Shown one piece after another: positions 27,710-38,720 of a stretch of 64,000 nt of DNA. Origin of the DNA: Zhengitettix transpicula (taxonomy: Eukaryota > Arthropoda > Insecta > Orthoptera > Tetrigidae). The notes under the pieces were generated by a model. It had not been told where the DNA came from and searched no databases. It saw only the letters and a program-made list of their open reading frames with translations. Position 1 is the first letter of the stretch; the number at the start of each line of letters is the position of its first letter. Where the stretch lies: positions 72,960,139 through 73,024,138 of the forward strand of contig CM073595.1 in assembly GCA_037074705.1 (NCBI GenBank), read 5' to 3'. Made by a program: the position numbers and the translations under genes.

Positions 27710-30700
27710 CATTTTTTCCATCCGTCAACTCCGTTATCCCACAGTTTAATTTTTTTTTATTCAGGGAGCAAAGAATACCCTGCGACTAATATAATCTCTG
27801 CGTTATGTTGTAATTTTTACTTTATTACTAATATAAATACGGGTAATCATGTTGTGCAGCAAAAGAAAATACAAACATTTGAGAGAAGCTGTTCGGAAGA
27901 ATCTCGATATTTCAAACTACACGTTAAATAACTTGTATAGTTCTTTTCGGAAAAGTAAAAGATGTTCGTTTACCTTGAATATACATCAGTAATATTTTGA
28001 CTGAACTTGTACGTCAGGTAAACTTTGCTTTCACATGATTTACGAAATCCATAAAGGCACAGAGAAAGAGGTTGAAGTTCCACTCCCTACGGACGGAAAA
28101 AGAGGAACATTTTAACTAGTAAATCGAAGTAGACACTTTTATGGTTCCTTTCGCCATCCTTTATTAGAGACAGGTTGTCAGAAACGATTTATTTTACACT
28201 TACACGAGATATCATAAGATTTATATACATATCTTTAAAATATAGTACGTATTTATTTAAAAAAATCATTAACACGAATGAGCCCTGGATCGTTTCATGG
28301 AATCAATTAACAACTACAATTCAATTTTTTTTTCACGCTCTGTACTAGAGGTATTTTAATACTCGATGACTAGCTTTGTACACAAGAATAAATCAAGGAA
28401 AACTTACGTACAAATTAAAGTTATTGCTAGTATTTCTGTGAAACACCTGAAGACGCATCGTATTCGCTTAAATAAAAAAAAATTTAAATTGGGAATCAAC
28501 ATCGACGAGTTATTTATTTCCTTGCTCTATCTGCAGACAAAACTGCCTTTTGATTCAATGAACGCAAGCTAAGAAACTCTTTTCCTAGAGAAGTTACTCG
28601 TCAATATTATTCGAAGCCCTTGCATGAAATATCTGAAATTTCCGGATAAAAGTGAGTGCCACCGTGTTTATAAGATGACTGTGCCAATTTAGTTGTTTTA
28701 CTAAGGCCTCATCCTCTACCTGATCCAGGATCCGCCTGACACTGGAGACGGGCTTTGTTCGGGCTATTTCGCGTTTGACAATCGCCATTATTACACCGAT
28801 TTGTTTACAACGAAGTGGAATCCGATCCCGGGAGAAAGTTTGCTTGCTTTAAAGACCCGTGCCTCACGGCAAATTGATGTTAAGTGTTGCGTAACACGAA
28901 ACCTTCAGGGCTTTTCCTACCAGAAAAATAATGTCAACACGGCTACACGGGGAAAATTCTCAGCTTTCAGGACTATTTTCTTTTTCATACTGTAAAACGG
29001 AGGTGCATTCGTTGGAAGAGTCGTCGCTGATTAAAAGGACGCATTAAGGACAATCAATGCTCATGAAAAGCCAGCCATGGAAAACAAACGATAATGCACT
29101 CTTTCGTCTGGGTTCAAAAAATAGTAGTAACCGGATGCCTTGTTGTTTACTTCACCACAGTTGAAATAAAAACACTTTTTATCATGTACAGTCTATGTTA
29201 ACTTCATTGCTGCTATACATTATTATATTTTCCTTAAATCTAAATTTCTGATAGGAAACATGACTTCATTAAAATATTAGTGACTGATAATTTTCATGAT
29301 GACAATTACAATTAGATGAAATAATAATATGCACTAGAATTACTGAATTGCAGAAGTTCTCACCTCTGTTCAAGTTCGGGCGACTAAAACGGCATCTTGC
29401 CTAAATCAGAAAAATGTTGTTTAGGGTGCAACAAAAATTGCGGGATTTTAATTTAAGGTATCAAAGTTTCCCCCGTTTCACCCTCAGAGGCTGTTTACAT
29501 TTACAATTCGATAGATCTAAAAAAAACATTCATCTCGTGTTTTATTTATTTTACATCCGAAATGTATTCCTTCATTTTTATACTTCCTTCCCACGTGTAT
29601 ATCGATTGTTTATTGTTTTATATTATTGTGAATACATGAATTCAGTCTTTATCTACGTAAATTTTTAAGAAAGTTTACTCTAAAAAGGAAAAGATAGGAT
29701 CTTCGCAACTTAATATTAACATAAATTAAATGTTCAAGAATAAAATTATAATTTGTCACAATTTTTCATACAACCGATTTCTGATTTGCATATAGAATAT
29801 ATTATTCGATATTATATTACTGTTAAATCCTTACAGGTTAGAAATATCGCTTAAATTTCGACAATTATACATGTTTGTCTCCATTGCAAGTGTATTGTGG
29901 GTGACAGTAATAATTTTAAATTTCATGATTTATGAGACTTTTCGAGCGTCATGTTTGTTTCAAAACATCATCTAAGGGAAAATTTTCAATCTCTGCAATT
30001 ATTAAAAATAATATTTACCCTGTAAATTTTTACCAATCGGATTTTGGAATTATAACAGTTACTAAACCTTGTACTACTTTTTAGAAGGTTATTAGATTAC
30101 TGAAACTTTTTTCACAGAAAATATAAAAGTATGCATCTTATGTATTTTTTACATTCTATTCCAAATTTGGTTTCTGTACAATTTTCCAGAAATAAAAATG
30201 TTATGTTCATTCTGTTTTATAGGTCAATTTGAAAAGAAAGTTTGTGCAATAATTATTCAAAAAAGTTTAAACTCTGTCTTTTTACGTTATCCACAAATGT
30301 TTTACATCAGTCACAATTTATAAAAAAAATAATAGTTTTATAATTTTTATAAATTTAATTTGGGAAATATTGCCATACATATCAACACAATAAATAAATT
30401 TAAGTATCTTGTAGATAAGAAACTCTAATGTATTAGAATCATTTTGGAAAATTCAGAAATGTGAGATTTTTTCTATTAAAATGAAATCAACATTTATTTC
30501 GTGACAATAAAATAGATATTATAATTAGTTCGGTTCAGCATTATTATTGCATAATTTTATTTTATTTTCGGGTGCTTCTACTCGAAAGGTTGACGAACTC
30601 TTTCATGAAAGCACAATAAAAATTCCTAACAGAAAACCGTGTCCTTTATGGCATTCCGCATTACATTAAAACACGAATGATACTTCATTGTTTTTGAATT

Positions 30701-32276
30701 GAAGCAAGAGCGAGAAGAATTCCGCGAGTCGAATTTTCCAATACATTGGAAACTAAAATCCAGGTTTTTTTTTCTGGGAAATCGGAATGCTATTCATCAA
30801 TTTGACGCTTGTAGGAAAGGTATTAGTCGTGATGTGAAATCGGGAGTACTACTCTGTGTGAAGGACATACAGTTAAAGGGAAAATTTATTGCCGCTTGAA
30901 ATTCACATCGGGAATAGATTTTAAAGACTGCGACGATGTCGCATGGTAAGTTTCCATTTACACGCGAGAATTACAAGTTGGATTTGTTAAGTCATTAACA
31001 TAAGTGTTCGTGAAGACCAGGGATAATTTACCTGCTTTGGCTCCTGAATTATGGAGCACACCCTCTCACCCCCACAACTGCACGGGAGGAGAGTGGGAAA
31101 GGGGTAAGTGCAATAAATCCTCAGAGGGCGGAGTGCAAAAATTTAATTTTGTTTACTACGATAAAGCATTCTTCTCAATGACTGTCATACGGACTGCATA
31201 AATCTTTTCAATCTAGCGCTGATGTAACGTTGATTAGGTGGCACACATTATGGGGCCTGCGATCCTTAGCCAGAGGTAATAATACAGTTCGCGGTGTAAT
31301 ATATTGTGGTTGAAATGCCGAGAATACTTGAACTATGTTAGGCGAACAGAATCCATTACATGTACTCCTCTAAGCACACAGACGCGTAGTAACGTTATTT
31401 TCAGATTTACATAGTTTCTCGTTTATAAATTTCCTTATTTATGGATAAATAAATGTGTGAAAATTATTATCTCGGTACAGGAATACTGAAATCAATAAAT
31501 CCAATTCTGTTTCATAAATAATTCTATAATTAATTGCCTGTTGAAGTTAATCAAAGCAATAACATACAATAAATATATAATTGATAATACGACGAAATAA
31601 CGACCTTTATAAGAGATATTTTGAAATATTTTAGTCAACACAACTACGTTCCTGTGAATTATTGTACTTTAGGTAACAGAATTTTTCATAGGTGGTATGA
31701 AAAACAAACAATATGATATTTCAAATCAGAAATTTATATAACACTTTTCTTCTAACAAAAATTAAAATTATGTAAAGAATAATAATATGGGAAACAATAT
31801 AATATTTTAAATCAAATAATAAATTATCTTGAAACAAAATTAAAAGAACAAAGAAACAAACAAAAAAGTTTGAATCATAATGCTGTCACTATACATAAAT
31901 TAGAAGAAAACCATGAATTTGTTTGGAATAATTTTTGTAATTTTAGACATTGAACAAAATTTATGATACGTAATTTATCAAAAACGTTACATATTTAAAT
32001 AATTGTAAACACACAAAATTTCCATAATGATATTTTAAAATGAAGTAATATTTATAATCTATTATTTTTTATCTTTTGAATTAATTTTTATGTAGAAATA
32101 TGTAATTTTAAATTGTTAATAACTGATATTCATAATTAATTTACGATTGTTAACATTTATTACGAAAATGTTGAAAATTTATGACTTGATTTTAAGTATT
32201 ATATTGTTTTACATTTCATGGATAGAAGCATATTGTTAATTTTCATATTAGATCAACTTTTCGAACAAGAATTAAA
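27710..32276. other. Long AT-rich non-coding stretch, nothing recognised
   Basis: Both strands were read without finding a known domain. The region 29200-30600 is very AT-rich. Patches at 28590-29050 and 30890-31340 are closer to balanced composition but contain only short anonymous frames. Confidence 0.5.
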
Positions 32277-32667
32277 TGTAATAAATAAAATAGACTGTAC
32301 GTGTGTTTGTGTGTATGTTCCGCATCGAAATCTACACACGGGAAGCAAATTTGACCAAATTTTGTACACATGTTCCTTTCAAACCGGAAACGAACACTGT
32401 GGGGGTAACACGTCTACCACTTCTAGGGGCGGGGTTGAACGGGGTAGAAAATATAGCCGATACTTTTGTTGGAAAAATAAATTTCGTGATCAATGAGACT
32501 GATAGTGTTTCTACCGATGTATAATTTCCATCCCTTACAACATGGGAGGAGAACATCCTTAGAGGTGGCGTTACAAAAAAATAACGCTAAAACAATCGAG
32601 ATTGGAGTTGAATCCGGGGTTATGGATGTCGCTGAGTTTAATTATGACAACCCGGGCACCCAGCCAG
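32277..32667 (+). mobile_element. Non-autonomous Helitron copy 3, terminal hairpin deleted
   Basis: The left end resembles the family (TGTAATAAATAAAATAG, with the expected TC altered). It is followed by TGTATGTTCCGCATCG, the TTTTGTACACATGTTCC segment, the G-rich block near 32405-32445 and GTTATGGATGTCGCTGAG near the 3' end. The end reads CCCGGGCACCCAGCCAGT. Compared with the copy at 44385 it lacks about ten bases that make the second arm of the terminal hairpin, and CTAG has become CCAG. The frames 32218-32556 on both strands are by-products of the repeat. Confidence 0.8.
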
Positions 32668-34560
32668 TTTTATTTTACCGTAGGAACATAAGCAGCCTGA
32701 TGATAGTCAAAAACATACAGAAACGTCATTGTGTAGAATAAAATATTTTGTTAAAATGGTAGTTTATTTATCTTTTTAATAAAAAACCGACTTAAAGTAA
32801 AATATTATTTTATTGACATCTGTATGTATTACTCTTACTATTAAAAACGTATGTAGCTTAATCTGTTGAAAAATACTGTAATTGTTACAAAATAAGCAAT
32901 ACATTCTGTAAATAAATGAACGAAAACTTCAATTTGGTACTTTCGAGAATTCCTCCGCTGTTGTGACTCAAGAAAGCTTTAAACTTCATTAAGTTGGTTA
33001 AATCATTAATGATTCACCACTCTTGTCAATGTAGCAGAATAGAAATGAATATTTTCTTGAAACTTACTAAATGTAAGAAGACACTTAAGGTGAATTAAGA
33101 TGTCAAACTGACTTTTAGAAGATTTCCATTTAAATCATAGCCAATTTGCTTTGCCATCGCAAGGAATGAAACATTATTAACTTCGGTATTGCCACAGAAT
33201 TGTCTTCAGTGAAGTTCTTTGTCTGGAACCCTCCTCGTCTCCGTGGGGTGCGGTAGATTTATGACTTAGACACTCCTCGCAGAACCGCACTGATAGCAAC
33301 ATCTCGAGACGTTCAGTTTCGATACCACCAACTATCCAGAAGCATCCTCGGACGAAAATGGCGTATTTCTAACGATTCCGCGTGTAGGTAGGCAACGTTC
33401 GGCAGCCCTGCGTTCGCAAAAATAATATCGGTTTTGTAGTTTCTTCAGAAAGTAGTAGCCATGTGATCAAAATATTTTTCATCAAATTCAACTATAGATG
33501 GATTAAAGGAGAACTGAATTTCAAGAATTTTCAAACTGCTTCACTTATTATTTCTGTTCCTCGATTAATGCATTATCAGCATGAACAAGGATAATTAGTA
33601 ATATGATCAGAAAAATGACTCTGTACGTCTAGAAACTCAGATAAATGATCATCCGAGGCATAGGTTCGCAATTTTTCAGTACAGAACGTTTTTTTTGATT
33701 TAATAGAGAAATTACACTAATTTAAGAGTATCGAAGAAGCAGACATCTTTGAGTTACGAACTTCTTCACGGTTCCCAAAGGAAAATTGATCAGGTTTGTT
33801 TTTTGACTGGTTCCCTGAGTCCACAGAATTATAGCTACTAATCTATACATTTAAAGGTGAAACGTCTTTAACTATGTCGCAGGATCTCCACAATTATGCA
33901 CGAATACTTTTGAGCAGTTGAGAGCGAACGATTAGTTACGTTCACGTTAATGACTGTATTAATTGTATTTGACTTTGTCTATACGTAAGCATCTCGTAAA
34001 AATATCACCTAACAACGATAAAATAAAATATCGTGAGAGAAGTGTGTCGTAAATAAAGCCGGTTCGTGACTGACGGTTGGTTGATACTGTGGATTACTAT
34101 AACCGGTTATTTCTATGTATATAACAGTTTAATGCGATACGTTAAACGTTTATCGAGTTGAAGTTTCTACCTAGAGAATAATTATATATATTTATATATT
34201 ATTCTACGTCTGTTGGTGACATCCGATTTAATGGGATGACGTCACCAATCTTCCTGAGTTCCGTTTCTACACTGCTATAGTATTTCAGTATCGAGGGAGA
34301 TGGATTATACTTGAACTGAAAAAATAGTCGGTATAAACATTATTGGGTTTTTTCGGAACAAGGATGAAAGTTTCAGGTGAAGTTTGCCTGCCAGTCAGCA
34401 TGGATTAATGGCTTTCGGAGCATCATTGGAAGCCGGATATGGACTGTTGGTGCTCGTGTTTGGCAAATTAACCACAGCCAGTTCTGATAATCTTATGGAG
34501 AGACATTTTATTGCTGTTTCGAGAAGCGTTACGTCGTGTGTGACGAAGTTGCCGGGTATA
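32668..34560. other. AT-rich non-coding stretch
   Basis: Nothing was recognised. A less AT-rich patch lies at 33215-33425 without a convincing frame. Confidence 0.5.
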
Positions 34561-34740
34561 CATGCTTTGCTCCCTCAGCAAGTGTGTCAATTTTCAATTC
34601 GTACACTACATTTTCTCGTGTTTTTAAGAATATGTGCACCAAGTTTTGTTGCAATCTGTCCACGAATTTAAATATATATAAAGATTATCGTACATATAAA
34701 CATATAAATAAATATCCTTTTTTATTATATAGATTTAAGT
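34561..34740 (+). mobile_element. Possible retroelement 3' tail
   Basis: The stretch CACCAAGTTTTGTTGCAATC plus TGTCCACG at 34638-34665 resembles the 3' untranslated tail common in arthropod non-LTR elements (CAAGTTTGGTTGAAATCGGTCC-like). It runs into an A/T-rich end closing with TATATAGATT near 34735. A related sequence lies at 47930-47968. No target duplication was identified and no reverse transcriptase is attached. The anonymous frame 34384-34671 is probably part of the same relic. Confidence 0.35.
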
Positions 34741-37104
34741 GAACTGCATAATAATCTTGTAGGCAGCCATTTTGTCACAAATTATTGTCAGATATATGCA
34801 GGACAAGCTTCGAATAACGGACCAGCTTTCCTATTTTCTTCTTGAAGCTTTCCCAGAGCTAGTTTACTGGCCCTTTCTCATGATGTAAGGCTCCAATGCC
34901 GACACGCCATTGATCAAGCTTTGTGAATCAGTGGGTGCAGTATTGACAGAGCCGGATAGCCTTAAAAGATTTCCTTTGTGCACAGAGACCACAACATCAT
35001 CTTTTCACTGCCCATTCAAACCAATATCTTAAACAATATCTGGTATTATTTGGTTTCCTGCGTAGTTTCCATAAGGAAAAAGATTCTTATTTAATTAATG
35101 TAAGTTGAAATTTTTAATACGCCTCATCGCAAAACCATTTATTACAACAATATTACTTACGTATATATTTGTGATGGCTACTAGAATTTGCATTAAATGC
35201 ATCTGCGCTAAATTGACATATTTGCAGTAAGATGATTGATCGGTTTATCGGCTGTTTACTGTACATGGGAATGGTTTTTAATTATAAAGCTATATATATA
35301 AATTACATGTCAAATACATCAATATAAGTTGAAAATTATCTGAAATTAAGGGCCAAAATAAATTTAAACTATAAGTAAAAGTTTATTCTATACATCAATT
35401 ACAGACGAAGAATTTGTTATAGGACCGAAACTGCTCCTGAAAAAGCCAAATGATACAACGGTAATTGAAAAGGTGTCCATATAATAACTAAGATGGATAC
35501 CATTTTTCTTTATAGCCATACCTTATTTTGCCGCAGTCAACAACCGAGTCCGATGCAAGGAAACAAATTTATTTAGAGGTAAAATTCTAGTAGGACGTAA
35601 CTGAAGTACTTGTTGAAAGTCGTAAAACCTCGACAAGAAAATTTAATCGGGCTCAAGTAAGAAATAAAATGTGGTCACGTAAAAGTTATCTGCAAAAAGA
35701 CTCGAAATCGTAAACGTAAAAAAAATTATAATTTAAGATATTTTCAAACTTATACAATAAAATGTATATAATTAAATTAAACTTACATTCATATTATAAT
35801 AAGAGCAATATGCAGCACTTGTATAAACACATAAAACAGACCTTTAGTATACTAAATAGTACATACTTTTAAATTGTTACAATAAAATAAATATTAACAA
35901 ATAATACATTATACGTAATATAGGAATTTTAGTATTACGAACATAAAACACAACTACATTTTTAAAATAAAAATACCTATATTATATGAAATTATTAATT
36001 TGTTAATGGAATTTGTATTATTTTTATTTTATTGTAACAATTAAAATTGTATCCTCTTGAAATTCTATTGGTCTGTAACTAAGGCAACAAATGATTTTAA
36101 TATTTTTAACCAAGTAAGCATGTTGGTCTTATTATTATAGTAGAAATGTTAGTTTGGCCTCATTAAAAATAATTTATTGTAAACATTTTAAATTTTATTT
36201 AGTTATGTTATATTTGTTTTTAAATAAATTTATAATTCAAATTTGGCAGCAGGGATATATAATTTTATTTATTATTACCGGATGAAGTCACAAAGAAGGA
36301 AATAAAAGGGAATGTTTTTTTAAAATCGATAATACTTAATTTTTCTGACAGTTCTGTTTATGTAATTAAAAATAATAGCAAGGTGTTTTTGTTGCACTTT
36401 GGGGGCATAAAGGTGGCCCTAAGATGGGGCGCATCATGGTGATCGAGGTTAGTGTATCGTGTTTGTGTTCTTAGTACCTGAGCTAACGCATTGTTTCAAA
36501 CTACGTAAGTTGTTAACCATGTTCGTTTCCCAGAGTCTGACGTCTCACGTTACCTGTCGATTGAAGACAGGTTTAAGGTATCCTTCCTACCATTGTTCAG
36601 TCTGTCTTACAGGGTTACACAATTACCGCAATAAAAATACTCGTACCAAGTAATCTGTTATGTTGAACAAAAGTTATCAAAATATTATAACTGGAATTTG
36701 CGGGCCAAGTTAATTTCGAAACATTCGTCCATCTCTCCTAATTAAAAAGATGTGTCTTCGCCGTAATTCGAAGTCTTAGAAGCTTATTATTTTATAAAGA
36801 GAAATTCTGGGAAATAAATCTTGTTACTTGGTCCAGGAAATCCAGAAATATCAAGAAGTTAACAAAAAAATATTCTTTATTTGTAATATTTATATAATTA
36901 TTTCAGTAAAGTGTTTGAAATTATTAATAAAAACACTGTATTTAAATATTTTACAGAATTTTAATAGAAAAGTAAAATATATAATTATAAAATAACACTA
37001 ACACTGTAATTACATTTTAAAATATTGATCAATAATAAAAATGGATCGATTATAAGCCTTTTAATTTTTAAACCCACAATAATTTTCGTCTAACATTGTT
37101 GTTT
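34741..37104. other. AT-rich non-coding stretch, nothing recognised
   Basis: The part 35700-36250 is extremely AT-rich. No feature was recognised. Confidence 0.5.
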
Positions 37105-37450
37105 TTTAATAAATAATGCCGTTTTTTTACCAACATCAGACAATATTTTTTTTTATTTACGACAACGTTTCGGTACGTGTTTGTAGTTAGTGAATACGTG
37201 CCTCGGAAAAACTTTTTAAGTTTGTGTTTTTTTCAATAGCATATTTAGGTGAGTGTTTTCTTAGTTTCATTGTAATAATAGTTTTTTCTTTTGTTCAACC
37301 ACTTATATAAATTCATTGATAATGCAACTTTATTTTGTACAATTTCTCCACAGGAAAGAACTGATGAAGGTACAAACACGTACCGAAAAGTTGTCGTAAA
37401 TAAATAAAATACTGTCTGATATTGGTCAAAAAACTGCATTGTTTATTAAA
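37105..37450. mobile_element. Inverted-repeat element of Penelope-like type with hammerhead-like motif
   Basis: The left arm (37105-37185) and right arm (37371-37450) are about 80-bp inverted repeats with scattered mismatches, separated by about 185 bp of AT-rich DNA. The right arm begins just inside CTGATGA (37361-37367), a hairpin GGTAC/GTACC and GAAA (37385-37388), followed by GTTGTC. This order is that of a hammerhead ribozyme core. Hammerheads are known in the terminal repeats of Penelope-like retroelements, which often occur as inverted or partial tandem copies. A foldback DNA element is the alternative reading. There is no coding sequence inside. Confidence 0.55.
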
Positions 37451-38210
37451 TATAAACAGACGTAAAAATACAATCTATTGCTGTACCGGAAATTAATATT
37501 TTTATTCAAGCTTCTGAATGATCTTTTCTTGTGTATCTGTGTAAACTGAGATGACCCAATAGTTTGTGTATGATTAAAGGCTAGACGTAGAGCTTGCGGA
37601 ACAGGACTGCCAACGCCTCAGCTCACACGCATCCAATTTGCCTCCAGCCTTACGGAGTTCATTAACAAACTTCAGCCTCCGTCCTATGCCCAAATTAAAA
37701 TAAGATCTCGTGTATTTTTCATTCTTCCTGAATGGGAAACAACACTACAATACACGGAAACTTATCAGCTCTTTGTTTCACTAATTAAATGAATGAAAAC
37801 AGACAATTGCCTTAATCATGATTTTTTTTAATATTATATATATATATATGCATATATAATTTTTTTAATCACATTACATTGAACATATTCGAAAGTGCCA
37901 GTTTAATTTTAAAAATTAAAGAAGGCTAAATTCTGCAGATTTCTGAGATAATTTGTAAATAAAAATAGTTATCATATTTTGATGCTATTTTTTCCCACAA
38001 ATTAAATTTTTAAAACTAATAGATTCTAACGGTAACCGTAACAAATAACTTACTTCAGAAATGTAATGTGAGATATTATAATTTAAACGCATCTCATATG
38101 AGAAATGAATATAATCCGTACACTTCTAAGTGGATATAACGCTTTTTTAACTTGAAATAAATAATAGCTGATGTAACGTTTGTAGAAAATTTACCATGCA
38201 CATCACTTAT
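37451..38210. other. AT-rich non-coding stretch
   Basis: It includes a short (AT)n run near 37837-37850. Nothing else was recognised. Confidence 0.5.
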
Positions 38211-38590
38211 ACAGAGTGTAAAAAAACTAGACGGTAAAATTTTAGAAATGGATTCCTCTTATTGAGAGAAGAAGAAAGGGTATGACAACATGGGTCCGGA
38301 AATTCATTATTACAGGGTTATCCGAACATCGTATCTGATCGATTTGTATGAAGTTCAACTGACTAGTTGGAGCGCTCTATTCACATATCAGACGAAATTT
38401 TCAAAGAGACTTTCTTTTGACTGGATACAGGCAGCTGCTTTTCCTCTCATTGAGTTTCGAACAAGATCCAAAATGTCTGGTGTAGTGCGTAATGTCTGAC
38501 AGGCTGCCATAAATCGTGGACACCACCCAAAGCAGTTGAATACATCAAAGACTTTAGGTGTCATTGGACCAAAATTCAACAACTGCATAT
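38211..38590 (-). pseudogene. mariner/Tc1-superfamily transposase C-terminal relic with its tail
   Basis: On the minus strand the last roughly 40 codons before a stop at 38388 read FMAACQTLRTTPDILDLVRN, SMRGKAAACI and QSKESLFENFV. This follows the C-terminal end of a common insect transposase group related to mariner/Tc1, where a pattern like ARI-AA-TI-TTP-IF-RVRQ-M-RR--ACI---G-HFE-FL closes the protein. Beyond the stop (38211-38300) the sequence looks like the non-coding tail of such an element: it ends ACAGAGTGTAAAAAAAC at 38211 and contains ACAACATGGGTCCGGAAAT at 38286-38304. The catalytic DDE/D domain and the other end were not found upstream, so only the distal end remains. The name of the exact family is uncertain. 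Confidence 0.55.
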
Positions 38591-38683
38591 AATTTCACAT
38601 TACGATAATTTCATATTTCTTGGTGCGTTTTCGATTGCGACCTTTTTCCGACTCTCTTCCAAGTATGAAAGCATTAATGAAGG

Positions 38684-38720
38684 CGCAGTTCGCCGACGTT
38701 TCAGGACAGGCAACATTCAT
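38684..38720 (-). repeat. GAAACGTCGGCG motif, possible Penelope-like tail
   Basis: The minus strand reads GTTGCCTGTCCTGAAACGTC followed by GGCGAACTGCGCC. GAAACGTCG is the 3' half of the hammerhead-like motif seen at 37385, 54960 and 63075, but the CTGATGA half is not clear here. It is therefore a weak, decayed candidate only. Confidence 0.3.
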
